From Alphaproteobacteria bacterium (lineage in GTDB: Bacteria; Myxococcota_A; UBA796; GCA-2862545), in assembly GCA_020632875.1 (NCBI GenBank), contig JACKET010000025.1:3481-67480 (forward strand): a DNA stretch of 64,000 nucleotides, read 5' to 3'. The notes beneath the pieces were generated by a model, which did no database searches, was not told the DNA's origin, and saw nothing but the letters and a program-made list of their open reading frames with translations. Of the stretch, positions 1-9,001 are shown one piece after another. Within the stretch, counting starts at the first letter, position 1. Each line of letters begins with the position of its first letter. Position numbers and translations under genes: made by a program.

Positions 1-930
1 GCGAGGATGGAGGGCGTCTTCTCCGGGCTCGACGGCTACGGCCACACCCTCGCGGGCGGCTTCCTCGACCTCGACCACGACGCGCTGCCCGACCTCTACC
101 TCGTCAACGACTACGGCTGGATCCGCCCCAACCACGGGTTCACGAACCGCGGCGACGGCGTGTTCGAGACGGTGCCGCCGGCGATGGGGCTCGACCTGCG
201 CGTGTGCGGGATGGGGCTCGCGGCCACCGACCTCAACGGCGACGACCTGCCCGACCTGTTCATGCCCTCGTGGACCGAGCTGCGGCTGCTCCAGAGCTAC
301 GAAGGCATCGGGTGGGTCGACACCACCGCGACCTCGGGCATCACCGCGAGCACCGACGACGGGCGCCATGTGGCGTGGGGCTCCGACTTCGGGGACGTCG
401 ACAACGACGGCGACGAAGACCTGATCGTCGGGTTCGGCTTCATCCCCGCCAACATCCCGAACCCCGTCGCGCAGCCCGATGCGCTCTACCTCCAGCAGGA
501 GGGCGCGTTCGTCGAGGTCTCCCAGCTCTTCGGCGTCGCCGACCCCGGCGTCACGCGCGGAACCCTGCTCGTCGACGTCGACGGAGACGGCTGGCTCGAC
601 CTCGTGAAGCGCAACCGCAACGCCCCCGCCGTGCTGCGCCCCGCACGCTGCGGGCTCGGGTCCTGGCTCGGCGTGCAGCTGTTCGACGAGACGTCCGCGA
701 ACACCCGCGGCGTCGGGGCGACCATCCGGGTGCAGGCGCTGGGCCGCTCGCTGTCGCGCGTGGTGCGCGCGGGCGGGCGGAGCCTCGCGTCCGGCGGGCC
801 TCCCGAGGTGCACTTCGGGCTCGACGGCGTCGAGGTCGTGACCCTCGAGATCGAGTGGCCCGACGGCCGCCACGACGTGCTCGAAGACGTCCCCGCCCGG
901 CAGCGCGTCCGCGTGCGTCGGCTCGAATGA
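1..930 (+). CDS. FG-GAP/VCBS repeat protein with C-terminal ASPIC/UnbV domain (5' partial)
   Basis: The frame is open from base 1, so the true start lies outside the window; the ATG at 7 is probably internal. Visible are several calcium-binding-like FG-GAP/VCBS loops (DLDHDALPDLYL, DLNGDDLPDLF, DVDNDGDEDLIVGFG, DVDGDGWLDLVK) that form beta-propeller blades, followed by an ASPIC/UnbV domain (GVGATIRVQALG, then VTLEIEWPDGRHDVLEDV). The architecture is that of CRTAC1-like secreted proteins. The stop overlaps the next gene's start as ATGA. Substrate or binding partner is unknown. The family call is strong; the function is not. Confidence 0.85.
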   Translation, partial: ARMEGVFSGLDGYGHTLAGGFLDLDHDALPDLYLVNDYGWIRPNHGFTNRGDGVFETVPPAMGLDLRVCGMGLAATDLNGDDLPDLFMPSWTELRLLQSYEGIGWVDTTATSGITASTDDGRHVAWGSDFGDVDNDGDEDLIVGFGFIPANIPNPVAQPDALYLQQEGAFVEVSQLFGVADPGVTRGTLLVDVDGDGWLDLVKRNRNAPAVLRPARCGLGSWLGVQLFDETSANTRGVGATIRVQALGRSLSRVVRAGGRSLASGGPPEVHFGLDGVEVVTLEIEWPDGRHDVLEDVPARQRVRVRRLE

Positions 931-2402
931 CCGGGGGCCCCGGGTTCGACCCCGTCGATGCGCTCGATCGCGAGCTCGTGGCGCTCACCCACCCGCCGGA
1001 CTGGGTCAATCCGGTGCCGGACGGTCGCTACAACCTGGTCGCCGTCGGCGGTGGCACGGCCGGCCTGGTCGCGGCGATCGGCGCGGCGCGGCTCGGGGGG
1101 CGGGTCGCGTTGATCGAAGGCGGCCTGATGGGTGGGGACTGCCTGAGCTGGGGGTGCGTGCCGAGCAAGGCGCTGCTCGCGAGCGCCCGGGCGGCGCAGG
1201 CCGCGCGCGATGCCGGGCGGTACGGCGTGCGGACGGGCCCGGTCGAGGTCGACTTCGCGGCCGTGATGGCGCGGATGCGGCAGCTCCGAACGCACATCGC
1301 GCACCACGACTCGTTCGAGCGCGTCCGGGGCGAAGGCGTCGACACCTACCGCGGCATGGCGCGCTTCACGGGCCCCGACACCCTCGAGGTCGGCGGGGCC
1401 ACGCTGACGTTCGCCCGGGCGGTCGTCGCGACGGGCGCGCGGGCCGCGATCCCCGACGTGCCGGGGCTCGCAGACGTGGCGCCGCTCACCAACGAGACCG
1501 TGTTCCAGCTCGACGCCCTGCCCACCCGGCTGCTGGTGCTCGGCGCGGGGCCCGTGGGATGCGAGCTCGGCCAGGCGTTCCGCCGGTTCGGGAGCGACGT
1601 GACCCTGGTGGAGCAGGCGCCCCGCGTGCTGCCCGCCGAAGACCCCGACGCGAGCGCGGTGCTCGAGGCCCGCCTCACCCGCGAGGGCGTGCAGGTGCTG
1701 ACCTCCGCGGCGGCCGAGCGCTTCGCCGCGGGCTCGGCGACGGTGCGGGTGGGTGGCGAGGTGCGCGAGGTGCCGTTCGACCGCGTGCTGGTCGCGGCGG
1801 GGCGCACGCCGAACGTCGCGGGGCTCGGGCTCGAAGCGGCCGGGGTCCGCTGGGACGCCGCCGGCGTGCACACGAACGCGTGGCTGCAGACCGACAACCC
1901 GCGGATCTACGCGTCGGGCGACGTGGCCGCCGGCGTGCCGCGCCTGACGCACGCCGCCGACGAGACCAGCCGGCGGGTGCTGCGGAACGCCCTGTTCTTC
2001 GGCCGACAGTCCCGCGAGGACATGGTGATCCCGCGCGTGACGTACACCGAGCCCGAGGTCGCGCACGTCGGCGCGGATGCCGGGAGCGAGGTCCACCGCT
2101 ACGCCTTCGCGGAGGTCGACCGCGCCATCCTCGACGGCGACACGGAGGGCTTCGTGAAGGTCGTCGTCGACGGCGGCATCGTCGTGGGCGGCACGGTCGT
2201 CGGGGCCCACGCGGGCGAGCTGATCGGGCTGCTGTCCGTCGCGGTCACCTCGCGGATGCCGGTGGCCCGCCTCTCCGAGGCCGTGCAGCCCTACCCCACG
2301 CGGGTCGACGCGCTGCGACGTGCGGCGTTCGCGTCCCAGCAGGCCCGCCTCGGCCCCACGGCCCGCGAGACCCTCGCGACCCTCCTGCGCTGGCGGCGTT
2401 GA
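927..2402 (+). CDS. FAD-dependent pyridine nucleotide-disulfide oxidoreductase (class I)
   Basis: A 491-residue flavoprotein of the dihydrolipoamide dehydrogenase/glutathione reductase/mercuric reductase group. An FAD-binding GGGTAGL loop lies near residue 35, followed by the redox-active disulfide GGDCLSWGCVPSK. A second dinucleotide fold (LGAGPVGCELGQAF) binds NAD(P)H, and ASGDV is the second FAD motif. The C-terminal dimerisation domain carries YPTRVDAL where lipoamide dehydrogenases have the His-Glu pair. There is no N-terminal HMA domain and no C-terminal Cys pair, so it is not a typical mercuric reductase. The ATG at 927 overlaps the upstream TGA (ATGA), suggesting translational coupling. 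The electron acceptor cannot be told. Confidence 0.85.
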   Translation: MTGGPGFDPVDALDRELVALTHPPDWVNPVPDGRYNLVAVGGGTAGLVAAIGAARLGGRVALIEGGLMGGDCLSWGCVPSKALLASARAAQAARDAGRYGVRTGPVEVDFAAVMARMRQLRTHIAHHDSFERVRGEGVDTYRGMARFTGPDTLEVGGATLTFARAVVATGARAAIPDVPGLADVAPLTNETVFQLDALPTRLLVLGAGPVGCELGQAFRRFGSDVTLVEQAPRVLPAEDPDASAVLEARLTREGVQVLTSAAAERFAAGSATVRVGGEVREVPFDRVLVAAGRTPNVAGLGLEAAGVRWDAAGVHTNAWLQTDNPRIYASGDVAAGVPRLTHAADETSRRVLRNALFFGRQSREDMVIPRVTYTEPEVAHVGADAGSEVHRYAFAEVDRAILDGDTEGFVKVVVDGGIVVGGTVVGAHAGELIGLLSVAVTSRMPVARLSEAVQPYPTRVDALRRAAFASQQARLGPTARETLATLLRWRR

Positions 2403-2408
2403 GATCTC

Positions 2409-2425
2409 GCGGGCACGACGCCCGC
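2409..2425. terminator. Stem-loop between convergent genes
   Basis: A perfect 6-bp GC stem (GCGGGC, loop ACGAC, GCCCGC) sits in the 45-bp gap between the oxidoreductase and the convergent metalloprotease gene. No T-run follows on either strand, so it may be a bidirectional or Rho-assisted terminator. Inferred from position and dyad only. Confidence 0.4.
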
Positions 2426-2447
2426 TTGCGGGCGGTGGCCGACGGAC

Positions 2448-3110
2448 TCAGCGCAGGGCGGCGAGCTGCCCGGCCGTGAGCCCCGCCGCGCAGGTCGGGT
2501 CGCGCACCTCGTTCATCGCGTTGCCCGGCGTGCCGTCGTGGGCGAGGCCCAGCGCGTGCCCGAGCTCGTGGGCGAGCAGCGAGCGCGCGGCGTCCGGCGA
2601 ATCGAGCGCATCGGCGTCGACGAGCAGGAAGGGCGTGAACGGCGCCTCGCCGAGCCCCTCCCGGATGACCTGCCCCTCCGGGCTGCCGAGGGCCTCGGGG
2701 TGCAGGCCGAGCCCCTGCAGCGCGACCGTTCGCGCGAGCCGCGAGCGCGGGTCGACGATCTCCCGCACGACCACGAGGTGGACCGCCGTCTGCGCGGGCC
2801 GAGCGTGGGCATCGAGGAACCCGCGCAGCCCGGCCAGCTCGTCCTGTCCGCTCTCGGGGTGGGCCCCGAGCAGGCTGCCCTCCACGCGGCCCACCCGGCC
2901 GACCGGCGCGAGCTCGAGGCCCCAGCGGTGGACCCGTCCCGCCAGGAGCCCGTAGGCACGGGCGACCTCGGCGTCCGTCACGCCATCTCCCCGCCACAGT
3001 CGGACCTCCAGCGCACGGGGCTCCGCGAGGGCCGGCAGCGCGTCACAGGCCGGCAGCGCGTCGGGGATCGGGCCCGGCGCGGCGGCACACGCGACGAGCC
3101 AGGGGATCAC
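2448..3110 (-). CDS. Putative metzincin-type zinc metalloprotease lipoprotein
   Basis: A 220-residue protein whose zinc site HELGHALGLAHD is at residues 181-192, matching HExxHxxGxxHD, with a Met-turn-like NAM at 198-200. The GTG start overlaps the upstream stop as GTGA. The start MIPWLVAC gives a very short hydrophobic segment ending in the lipobox-like LVAC, so it is probably a lipoprotein despite lacking an n-region charge. It is last in a four-gene operon of exported redox proteins (propeller, double di-haem oxidoreductase, pentahaem cytochrome, protease). A role in processing those partners is possible but inferred. Peptidase subfamily unassigned; the peptidase call rests on the intact zinc motif. 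Confidence 0.7.
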   Translation of the reverse strand: MIPWLVACAAAPGPIPDALPACDALPALAEPRALEVRLWRGDGVTDAEVARAYGLLAGRVHRWGLELAPVGRVGRVEGSLLGAHPESGQDELAGLRGFLDAHARPAQTAVHLVVVREIVDPRSRLARTVALQGLGLHPEALGSPEGQVIREGLGEAPFTPFLLVDADALDSPDAARSLLAHELGHALGLAHDGTPGNAMNEVRDPTCAAGLTAGQLAALR

Positions 3111-4465
3111 GGGAGCTGCGCGGCCCAGCTCGCCGTGTCGACGTCGTAGATCGGCAGGGCAGCCGCCTCGTCGGTCATCCCGAGGGTGCGCAGCAGGTGC
3201 GGCGGGAGCGGCCGGAAGCGCAGGCGCGCCTGGGCCGTGAGCTCCTGCGCGCCCGCCGGGATGGGCACGAACAGCGACCACGTGCGCGTGTACTCCGGCG
3301 AGAGCGCGGCGCTCGTGTGCTCGGTCGCGACCCACGAGAACAGGGTGAGGTCGCCGTTCGCGTCGGTGAACTGGCTGGAGAGCGAGATCAGGTCGTCGTC
3401 GCCGTACGGGTCGAGCGCGCTCCACCGGTCGCGCAGGTCGCCGTTCGCATCCAGCGTGCCCGTCTCGAAGACCGTCACACCGTCGGCCTGCACCACGAGC
3501 TCGACCCAGACCTGGCGCAGGAAGGTCGAGCCGGTCGGGAAGTTGTGCGCGTCGATGCGGTTGTGCACCGTGACGACGGCCGTTCCGAGCTGCCCCGGTG
3601 TGGCTTCGACGAGGTCGAGCTCGATGTCGGCGGCGCTCTCGAGCAGCGCGGTGATGCGCTGGGTCATCAGCTCGCGCGTCGGCGCGTCGACGAAGCCCTC
3701 GGTCAGCGGGAGGTCGACGCCGATGAACCGGTGCTCGTGCAGCGTGCGGTCGGCCGCGCCGATCGCCGCGGGCCCGATGCGCTCGGGCATGTGGCACGAC
3801 TGGCACGGACGTCCCTCTTCGGCCGCGCGGCTCTCCCGCCACTCGGCGAACGGGCGCTCGAGCGGCAGCCCGCTCGTCTCGCGCACGTCGTGGCACGAGC
3901 CGCAGAAGTCGGACTGGCCGAGCACGGGGAGCGTCTCGGTCGCGTGGAACGGGCTCGTGGAGGTGCCGGTGCCGCGCATCGGGCCGGTGGGATCGAGCTC
4001 GTGGCCGGCGTTGTAGGGCCGCACGACCGCCGAGACCTTGTGGCAGCTCTCGCAGGTGATGCCCTCGAGCACGATGGGCGGCAGCGCATCGAACTCGAAC
4101 GCGCTGACGCACTCGCCTCCCCGGGTTCCGATCGCGGAGTGGCACTGGGTGCAGAACTGGTCTTCACGACCGCCGAGATCGACCTGGCGGAGCTCGACGA
4201 GCCGCTGGAACACCGGGTCGACCATCGCGTAGGCGTGCATCGAGCTCGACCACTCGGTCACGTGGTCGGGGTGGCACGTGGCGCAGACCTGGGCGCTCTG
4301 GAACTCGGACGGGTCGTGCGTGGGCGTTCGCGGCATCGACAGCGGGTCGTGCACGAGGCCGTCGCCCGTGTCGGTGTCGGGCGTGTCGGTGTCGGTGTCC
4401 GTGTCGGTGTCGGTGTCGACGGGCTTCTTGCAGCCGAGCACGGCGAGCAGGAGCAGGCCGCTCAC
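3107..4465 (-). CDS. Pentahaem c-type cytochrome lipoprotein (cytochrome c554-like)
   Basis: A 452-residue lipoprotein beginning MSGLLLLAVLGC (lipobox VLGC) followed by a Thr-Asp repeat linker. Five CxxCH haem sites lie at residues 59, 103, 136, 186 and 219, in the style of cytochrome c554/NrfA-like multihaem proteins. Extra His residues between motifs may serve as distal ligands. The C-terminal half (about 230-452) has no haem and looks beta-rich. The GTG start overlaps the stop of the di-haem oxidoreductase gene by 4 bp and its own stop overlaps the protease start, so the genes should be co-translated. Likely an electron-transfer partner of the upstream oxidoreductase (inference). No catalytic activity is assigned. 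Confidence 0.85.
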   Translation of the reverse strand: MSGLLLLAVLGCKKPVDTDTDTDTDTDTPDTDTGDGLVHDPLSMPRTPTHDPSEFQSAQVCATCHPDHVTEWSSSMHAYAMVDPVFQRLVELRQVDLGGREDQFCTQCHSAIGTRGGECVSAFEFDALPPIVLEGITCESCHKVSAVVRPYNAGHELDPTGPMRGTGTSTSPFHATETLPVLGQSDFCGSCHDVRETSGLPLERPFAEWRESRAAEEGRPCQSCHMPERIGPAAIGAADRTLHEHRFIGVDLPLTEGFVDAPTRELMTQRITALLESAADIELDLVEATPGQLGTAVVTVHNRIDAHNFPTGSTFLRQVWVELVVQADGVTVFETGTLDANGDLRDRWSALDPYGDDDLISLSSQFTDANGDLTLFSWVATEHTSAALSPEYTRTWSLFVPIPAGAQELTAQARLRFRPLPPHLLRTLGMTDEAAALPIYDVDTASWAAQLP

Positions 4466-6855
4466 AGGGTCTCCAGGAACGCCAGCAGCGCGGCCTTCTC
4501 GGGGCCGGACAGCGCTTCGAACGCGTCGCGGACGGTGACGGCTTCGCCATCGTGCCCGAGGATCGCCGCGTCGAGCGTCTCGGCGCGCCCGTCGTGCAGG
4601 TACGGGGCGGTCTTCGAGATGCCCCACAGCGGCGCGGTGCGGAACTCCTCCATCGTGGCGCCGGCCTCTTCGATTCCGGCCGATCCGGGCGGGAGGATCG
4701 CGTGGAGCAGGAGGTCGGAGTACAGCGGCACGTCGCCGTCGGGACCGGGGAGCGCCGGCACGTGGCAGCTCGCGCACCCGACGGAGGCGAACAGGCCCTC
4801 GCCCTGTGCGGCGAGCCCGGGATCGGCCGGAGTCTGCCGCGGGGGCGGGCCGAGCATCCGCAGGAAGCCGGCGACCTCTTCGGCGAAGGCGAGCCCCAGC
4901 TCGGGATCGGCGATCTCGTCGTTGTCCTGGATGCGGCCGAACGTGAGGCCGGGCTGGTCGGTGAGCGTCATCCCGAGCTCCATCGCGACCGCGTCGCGGA
5001 CGAACTCGGCGATGGACGGCACGCTGCCCTTCCACCCGAAGCGACCGAGGCGGCCGTCGTCCGTCCACGAGGGGCGGCCGGAGATGCCGTCGGCGTCGAG
5101 GTCGTCGGGATCGGCGTTGGCGAGGATGTCGGCCTCGTCGATCGCGTCGATCAGGCCGAGCCCGAAGACGTGTGGGGTCTGGCGCGGCTCGTACACGTTG
5201 ACGCCCTCCTGGGCGCGGTTCGCGAGCTGATCCGGCCGGCGGAGGCGGTGCAGGATGGTACCCACGGCGGGTGGCACGAACTCGCCCTGGCCGTTGAGGA
5301 TGCCGTGCCGCATGACGTTGAGCCCGAGCGGACCGGCGCCGCCGGGCACGGGCTCGAAGTGGCAGGCGCGGCAGCTGTCGCCGTTGAACCGGGGCCCGCC
5401 GAGGCCGTCCTGGAAGGCGAGCTCGGTGTCGAACGCCGTGCGGTCGCGGACGAAGTCGGCCGCCTCGGTGGCGTCGAGCGCACGCACCGGCCCGCCGTAC
5501 TCGCCGACGGGCGGGACGGGGGCATCGGCCGGGATGAGGCCGGCGGAGGCCTGGCCGCGGCCGCCGAGCGACAGGAGGAACTCGCGGAGATCGGCCTGCC
5601 GGCCCTCCCCCATCGCGAGGTACCGGTCGCGGCTGGCGGACCCTTCGCCGCCGTGCATCTCGATGGCCTGGTGCAGCGTCTTCGCGCGCCCGTCGTGCAG
5701 GTAGGGCCCGACCGCGGCCACGCCCCAGAGCGGCTGGGTGCGGAACTCGGAGCCCGTCGCGTCTTTCTGCTGGAGGCCGTCGGCGAGCTCGGGCCCCATG
5801 TCGTGGAGCAGGAGGTCGGAGTACACGGGGAGCTTGCCGCGGGGGCTCGTGAGCCGCGGCGTGTGGCAGTCGAAGCAGCGCGCTTCGTTGAAGGCGTCGC
5901 GGCCGCGCGTGGTGACCTCGTTCAGCGGCTCGACCTCGGGCGCCGCGAGCAGCATGGCGTAGCTGACGAGGTCGAACAGGTCGTCGGTGGACATCTCGGG
6001 GTCGGGCGCGCCGTCTTCGTCGGTCAGCGGGCCGTCGGGCGCGGCGGCCTGGCCGAATCCGCGCAGCGCCTCGCCGAGCCGGAACAGGGCGCCGGTCTGG
6101 CCGCCCGAGCTGTCGACGGGGAGGAGGGCGCGCTGGGCGTCGCTGAGCGGGTCGGTCGTGACGCCGAGGTGGTTGAAGAGCGGGCCGCGGATGAAGCCCT
6201 CGATGCTGACGGTCTGCGACTTGCGGCCGAACCGACCGACGAACCCGCGGTCGTAGTTCGCCTTGCCGCTGATGCCGTCGCCGTCGCTGTCGTCGGGGTC
6301 TGCCCGGCGGAGGATCTCGTCGTCGGTGATCTCGGCGAGCAGCCCCACGCCGAAGAACGGGATCGGGTTGCGCTGCGCGATGATCGTCGTCTCGTCGGGC
6401 ACCTGGGGACGCGCGTCGAAGTCCTCGCCCACGTAGTTGAGCCGGATGACGCCCCCGCCGTTCCCCGCGCTCTCGCCGGGCAGGAACGCGCCGTCGTTCG
6501 TGAGCCGGCCGGTCAGGAAGAAGCTGCGGTACATGCCGGCGGAGCCGCCAGGCGTGGGCTTCTCGTGGCACGACAGGCAGAAGACCGTGTTGAACGCGGG
6601 CCCGAGGCCCTCGGTGACCGTGAAGCGGTGCTGCCCCACGGCGAGCCCGCGCTCGAAGGTCGCGAGCTGCTCGGGTGTGGCGCTGGGACGGGGCTGGCCG
6701 AGGGGCGCCAGGATGCCGTCGGCGATGGGACCGTGGTCGGTCCAGTCTTCTTCGACGTCGGTGTCGGTGTCGGTGTCCTCGTCCTTGTCCTTGCAGGACG
6801 CGAACAGCAGTGCGGCCGCGATGGCCGGCAGAATCAGGGCATTTCGCGTACCCAT
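4462..6855 (-). CDS. Tandem-fused di-haem oxidoreductase (DUF1111/thiol oxidoreductase-like) lipoprotein
   Basis: A 797-residue protein with lipobox LFASC and a short Asp/Thr linker, then two homologous halves. Haem sites CxxCH occur at residues 93 and 327 (half 1) and 495 and 694 (half 2). Both halves carry a FG(V/L)GL segment, ADPDDxDxDGISG (186-197 and 581-592), a GRFG segment, YSDLLLH and PYLHDGRA(K/E)TL. Such motifs define the di-haem cytochrome c peroxidase-related DUF1111 family, normally one di-haem unit of about 400-500 residues. Two units in one chain with four haems is unusual. The start overlaps the propeller gene by 22 bp and the stop overlaps the pentahaem gene by 4 bp. The substrate is unknown. 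Confidence 0.85.
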   Translation of the reverse strand: MGTRNALILPAIAAALLFASCKDKDEDTDTDTDVEEDWTDHGPIADGILAPLGQPRPSATPEQLATFERGLAVGQHRFTVTEGLGPAFNTVFCLSCHEKPTPGGSAGMYRSFFLTGRLTNDGAFLPGESAGNGGGVIRLNYVGEDFDARPQVPDETTIIAQRNPIPFFGVGLLAEITDDEILRRADPDDSDGDGISGKANYDRGFVGRFGRKSQTVSIEGFIRGPLFNHLGVTTDPLSDAQRALLPVDSSGGQTGALFRLGEALRGFGQAAAPDGPLTDEDGAPDPEMSTDDLFDLVSYAMLLAAPEVEPLNEVTTRGRDAFNEARCFDCHTPRLTSPRGKLPVYSDLLLHDMGPELADGLQQKDATGSEFRTQPLWGVAAVGPYLHDGRAKTLHQAIEMHGGEGSASRDRYLAMGEGRQADLREFLLSLGGRGQASAGLIPADAPVPPVGEYGGPVRALDATEAADFVRDRTAFDTELAFQDGLGGPRFNGDSCRACHFEPVPGGAGPLGLNVMRHGILNGQGEFVPPAVGTILHRLRRPDQLANRAQEGVNVYEPRQTPHVFGLGLIDAIDEADILANADPDDLDADGISGRPSWTDDGRLGRFGWKGSVPSIAEFVRDAVAMELGMTLTDQPGLTFGRIQDNDEIADPELGLAFAEEVAGFLRMLGPPPRQTPADPGLAAQGEGLFASVGCASCHVPALPGPDGDVPLYSDLLLHAILPPGSAGIEEAGATMEEFRTAPLWGISKTAPYLHDGRAETLDAAILGHDGEAVTVRDAFEALSGPEKAALLAFLETL

Positions 6856-7805
6856 GCCATCCCCTTGTCGTACGGCGGCTGGAACGTGCCACCCACCCCA
6901 TATGTGCGCCCCGCGCCGTCGGACCACATCGCGTGGATGTCGGCCTGGGTGTCGGCGGCGCCGGTCTCCTGGACGAGCGCGCCGCCCTCCCATCGCCCGA
7001 CGAAGCCGTACTGCCCCCCGACCAGCACGTCGCCGTCGATCACCGAAACGGCGTTGAGCCCCGGGTAGCCCGCAGGCGCCTCGGTGTTCCACGCCTGCCC
7101 GTCGAGCTCGGCGACACGGGCACCCGAGCGCCCGCCCACGGCGAAGATGCCGTCGTCGGGGGTGCCCCAGAGCGAGACGAAGTCCTGATCGGCGGACGGG
7201 CCCGTCGACATCTGGGACCACTGTGTGCCGTCCCACTCGATGATCAGGCCGCCCTGGCCGACCGAGAACACGCGCCCGGCCATGCCCCACACCTTGAACA
7301 TCGACTTCGCGCCGCGGTCGTTCTGGGACGGTTCGAGCGGGACCGGCGTGAAGCCCGTGCCATCCCAGTGGAGGAGCAGCGGATCGCCGACGGCCACGTC
7401 GCCCCCGACGACCCACATGTCGTCGGGACCCGCGCCCCAGACGCCCCACAGCGCTTCGGTCGTGCCCGCGTCGCGAACCTCCCAGCTCGATCCGTCGAAG
7501 TGGACCACCGCGCCGTCGACGCCCACGGACCACACGTCGTTCGGGCCGAAGCCGTAGACCCAGACGAGCAGGGGCACGCCGCCAGGCAGGGCGACGGGGC
7601 TCCATTCGGTGCCGTTCCAGTGCGTGATGGTGCCTTCGTCGGGCGTGCCGCCGACCACGTACACGTCCGCCGGACCCGAGCCCCAGACGCCCGACTGGTC
7701 GCCGCGATCGGAGGCATCGAACGCCACGGACCAGGATGGACCGGGCGGATCGGTGTCCGTGTCGTCGGTGTCCTTGCAGGCCATCAACAGGAACGCGACC
7801 AGCAT
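6834..7805 (-). CDS. Beta-propeller-like lipoprotein, first gene of a redox operon
   Basis: A 323-residue protein with signal MLVAFLLMAC (lipobox LMAC) and a short DTDDTDTD linker. The body is repetitive: units of about 45-55 residues contain WG(S/A)GPxDxxVVGG or FGPNDVWSVG followed by HWNGTEW, HFDGSSW, HWDGTGF or EWDGTQW, typical of propeller blades in exported myxobacterial proteins. A GGAGGA ribosome site lies just upstream of the ATG at 7805. It overlaps the di-haem oxidoreductase gene, making it the first of four apparently coupled genes. It could be a scaffold or surface-binding subunit. No enzymatic residues were recognised. Confidence 0.7.
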   Translation of the reverse strand: MLVAFLLMACKDTDDTDTDPPGPSWSVAFDASDRGDQSGVWGSGPADVYVVGGTPDEGTITHWNGTEWSPVALPGGVPLLVWVYGFGPNDVWSVGVDGAVVHFDGSSWEVRDAGTTEALWGVWGAGPDDMWVVGGDVAVGDPLLLHWDGTGFTPVPLEPSQNDRGAKSMFKVWGMAGRVFSVGQGGLIIEWDGTQWSQMSTGPSADQDFVSLWGTPDDGIFAVGGRSGARVAELDGQAWNTEAPAGYPGLNAVSVIDGDVLVGGQYGFVGRWEGGALVQETGAADTQADIHAMWSDGAGRTYGVGGTFQPPYDKGMAWVREMP

Positions 7806-7849
7806 CCGTCCTCCGGAGCGCCATTGTGCCACCCCGATCCGCGGCTGTC

Positions 7850-8992
7850 TCACGGCTCGGGCGTGAACAGGCGCACCGATCGTTGCACCCCCCGGAGCGC
7901 GTGCGACCCGAGGTCGACGAGACCCTCCTCCGACCCCAGCAGATCGACGAATGCGTCGGACAGCACGAGCGGAGCGAGCTCCTTCGTGAGCTTCTCGAGC
8001 CGCGCTGCTTCGTTCACCGGGCGCCCGATCACCGTGAAGTCGATGCGCGCCCGCGAGCCGATGTTGCCGTAGGCCACCTCGCCCGCGTGCAGGACGTAGC
8101 CCATCGCCAGCGGAAGCCGCCCTTCCGGCAGGGCCGCGGAGCGCTCCGCCAGGCGCACGAACGAGTCGCGCGCGGCATCGAGTGCCAGCCGGGCCACGCC
8201 GGCCGGGTCGTCCCCGACGGGGAAGATGCCGAGCACCGCGTCGCCGATGAACTTGAGCACCTCGCCCCCGCGCTCGACCCAGGGCTCTGCGACGCACTCG
8301 AAGTAGGCATCGAGATCCTCGAGCACCTCTTCGAGCGGCCGGTGGTCGACGCGCTCGGTGAAGCCGCGCAGATCGCACGTGAACACGATGGTCTGGATGC
8401 GCTGGCCCACGGCGCGGCGGTATTCGCCGTGCAGCACGCGCTGGGCCACGTTCTGGCCGAGGTAGGCGCGCAGCAGGGAGCGGTTGATGTGCCGCGTGGT
8501 CGAGAGCTCGAGACGCAGCGAGAGCACCCGCCGGATGCCGAGGAGCAGCGCCAGGTGCGCCTCCTCGAACCCACCCGGTGCCTTCGTGGTCACCGAGAAC
8601 ATCTGATCGCGCCGGCCGGGGAGCCGCATGATGAGGTAGTCGGTGGCGCCCTGCTCGCGGAAACGCTCGAGCAGCGCGTAGCGAGACTGCGCATCCAGTC
8701 GGATGCGGAGCGCGTCCTCCGAGCTCTCCCTCAAGGCGTTCACGGGCGACACGAGCAGCTCGGGCATCATCCGACCGAAGTCGACGTCCTCGGTGCGAAC
8801 GCCATCCTCGGCGGTCCACCAGATGCTCACCACCGCGACGTCGGGGTGCATCGTCATGATGGCGGTCGAGATCCGCCAGACGGGGACGTGCTGCAGGAGC
8901 CGATCCGCGAGGGCCTCGACCAGCTCGTCGGACCGCAACAGCCGGCTCTCCTCCGACACGAGCCAGTCCACGATCGCTGCCGCTGCATCCAT
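7850..8992 (-). CDS. Class III adenylate/guanylate cyclase
   Basis: A 380-residue protein. The C-terminal half (from about residue 200) is a class III nucleotide cyclase catalytic domain: the first metal Asp in TCDLRGFT, the second in KFIGDAVLG, and the substrate/transition-state region GNIGSRARIDFTVIGRPVN followed by EAARLEKL. The N-terminal 200 residues have no membrane segment and may be a sensory domain (GAF-like, uncertain). It would make cAMP or a related cyclic nucleotide in the cytoplasm; ATP versus GTP preference cannot be fixed by eye. It is separated by 9 bp from the LysR-type gene on the same strand, so read-through is possible. Confidence 0.85.
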   Translation of the reverse strand: MDAAAAIVDWLVSEESRLLRSDELVEALADRLLQHVPVWRISTAIMTMHPDVAVVSIWWTAEDGVRTEDVDFGRMMPELLVSPVNALRESSEDALRIRLDAQSRYALLERFREQGATDYLIMRLPGRRDQMFSVTTKAPGGFEEAHLALLLGIRRVLSLRLELSTTRHINRSLLRAYLGQNVAQRVLHGEYRRAVGQRIQTIVFTCDLRGFTERVDHRPLEEVLEDLDAYFECVAEPWVERGGEVLKFIGDAVLGIFPVGDDPAGVARLALDAARDSFVRLAERSAALPEGRLPLAMGYVLHAGEVAYGNIGSRARIDFTVIGRPVNEAARLEKLTKELAPLVLSDAFVDLLGSEEGLVDLGSHALRGVQRSVRLFTPEP

Positions 8993-9001
8993 GCCCGGAG
9001 C

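Noticed and set aside
927..2402. Mercuric reductase
   Set aside because: The active-site disulfide is present but the HMA domain and the C-terminal vicinal Cys pair of MerA are missing, and no mer genes are nearby.
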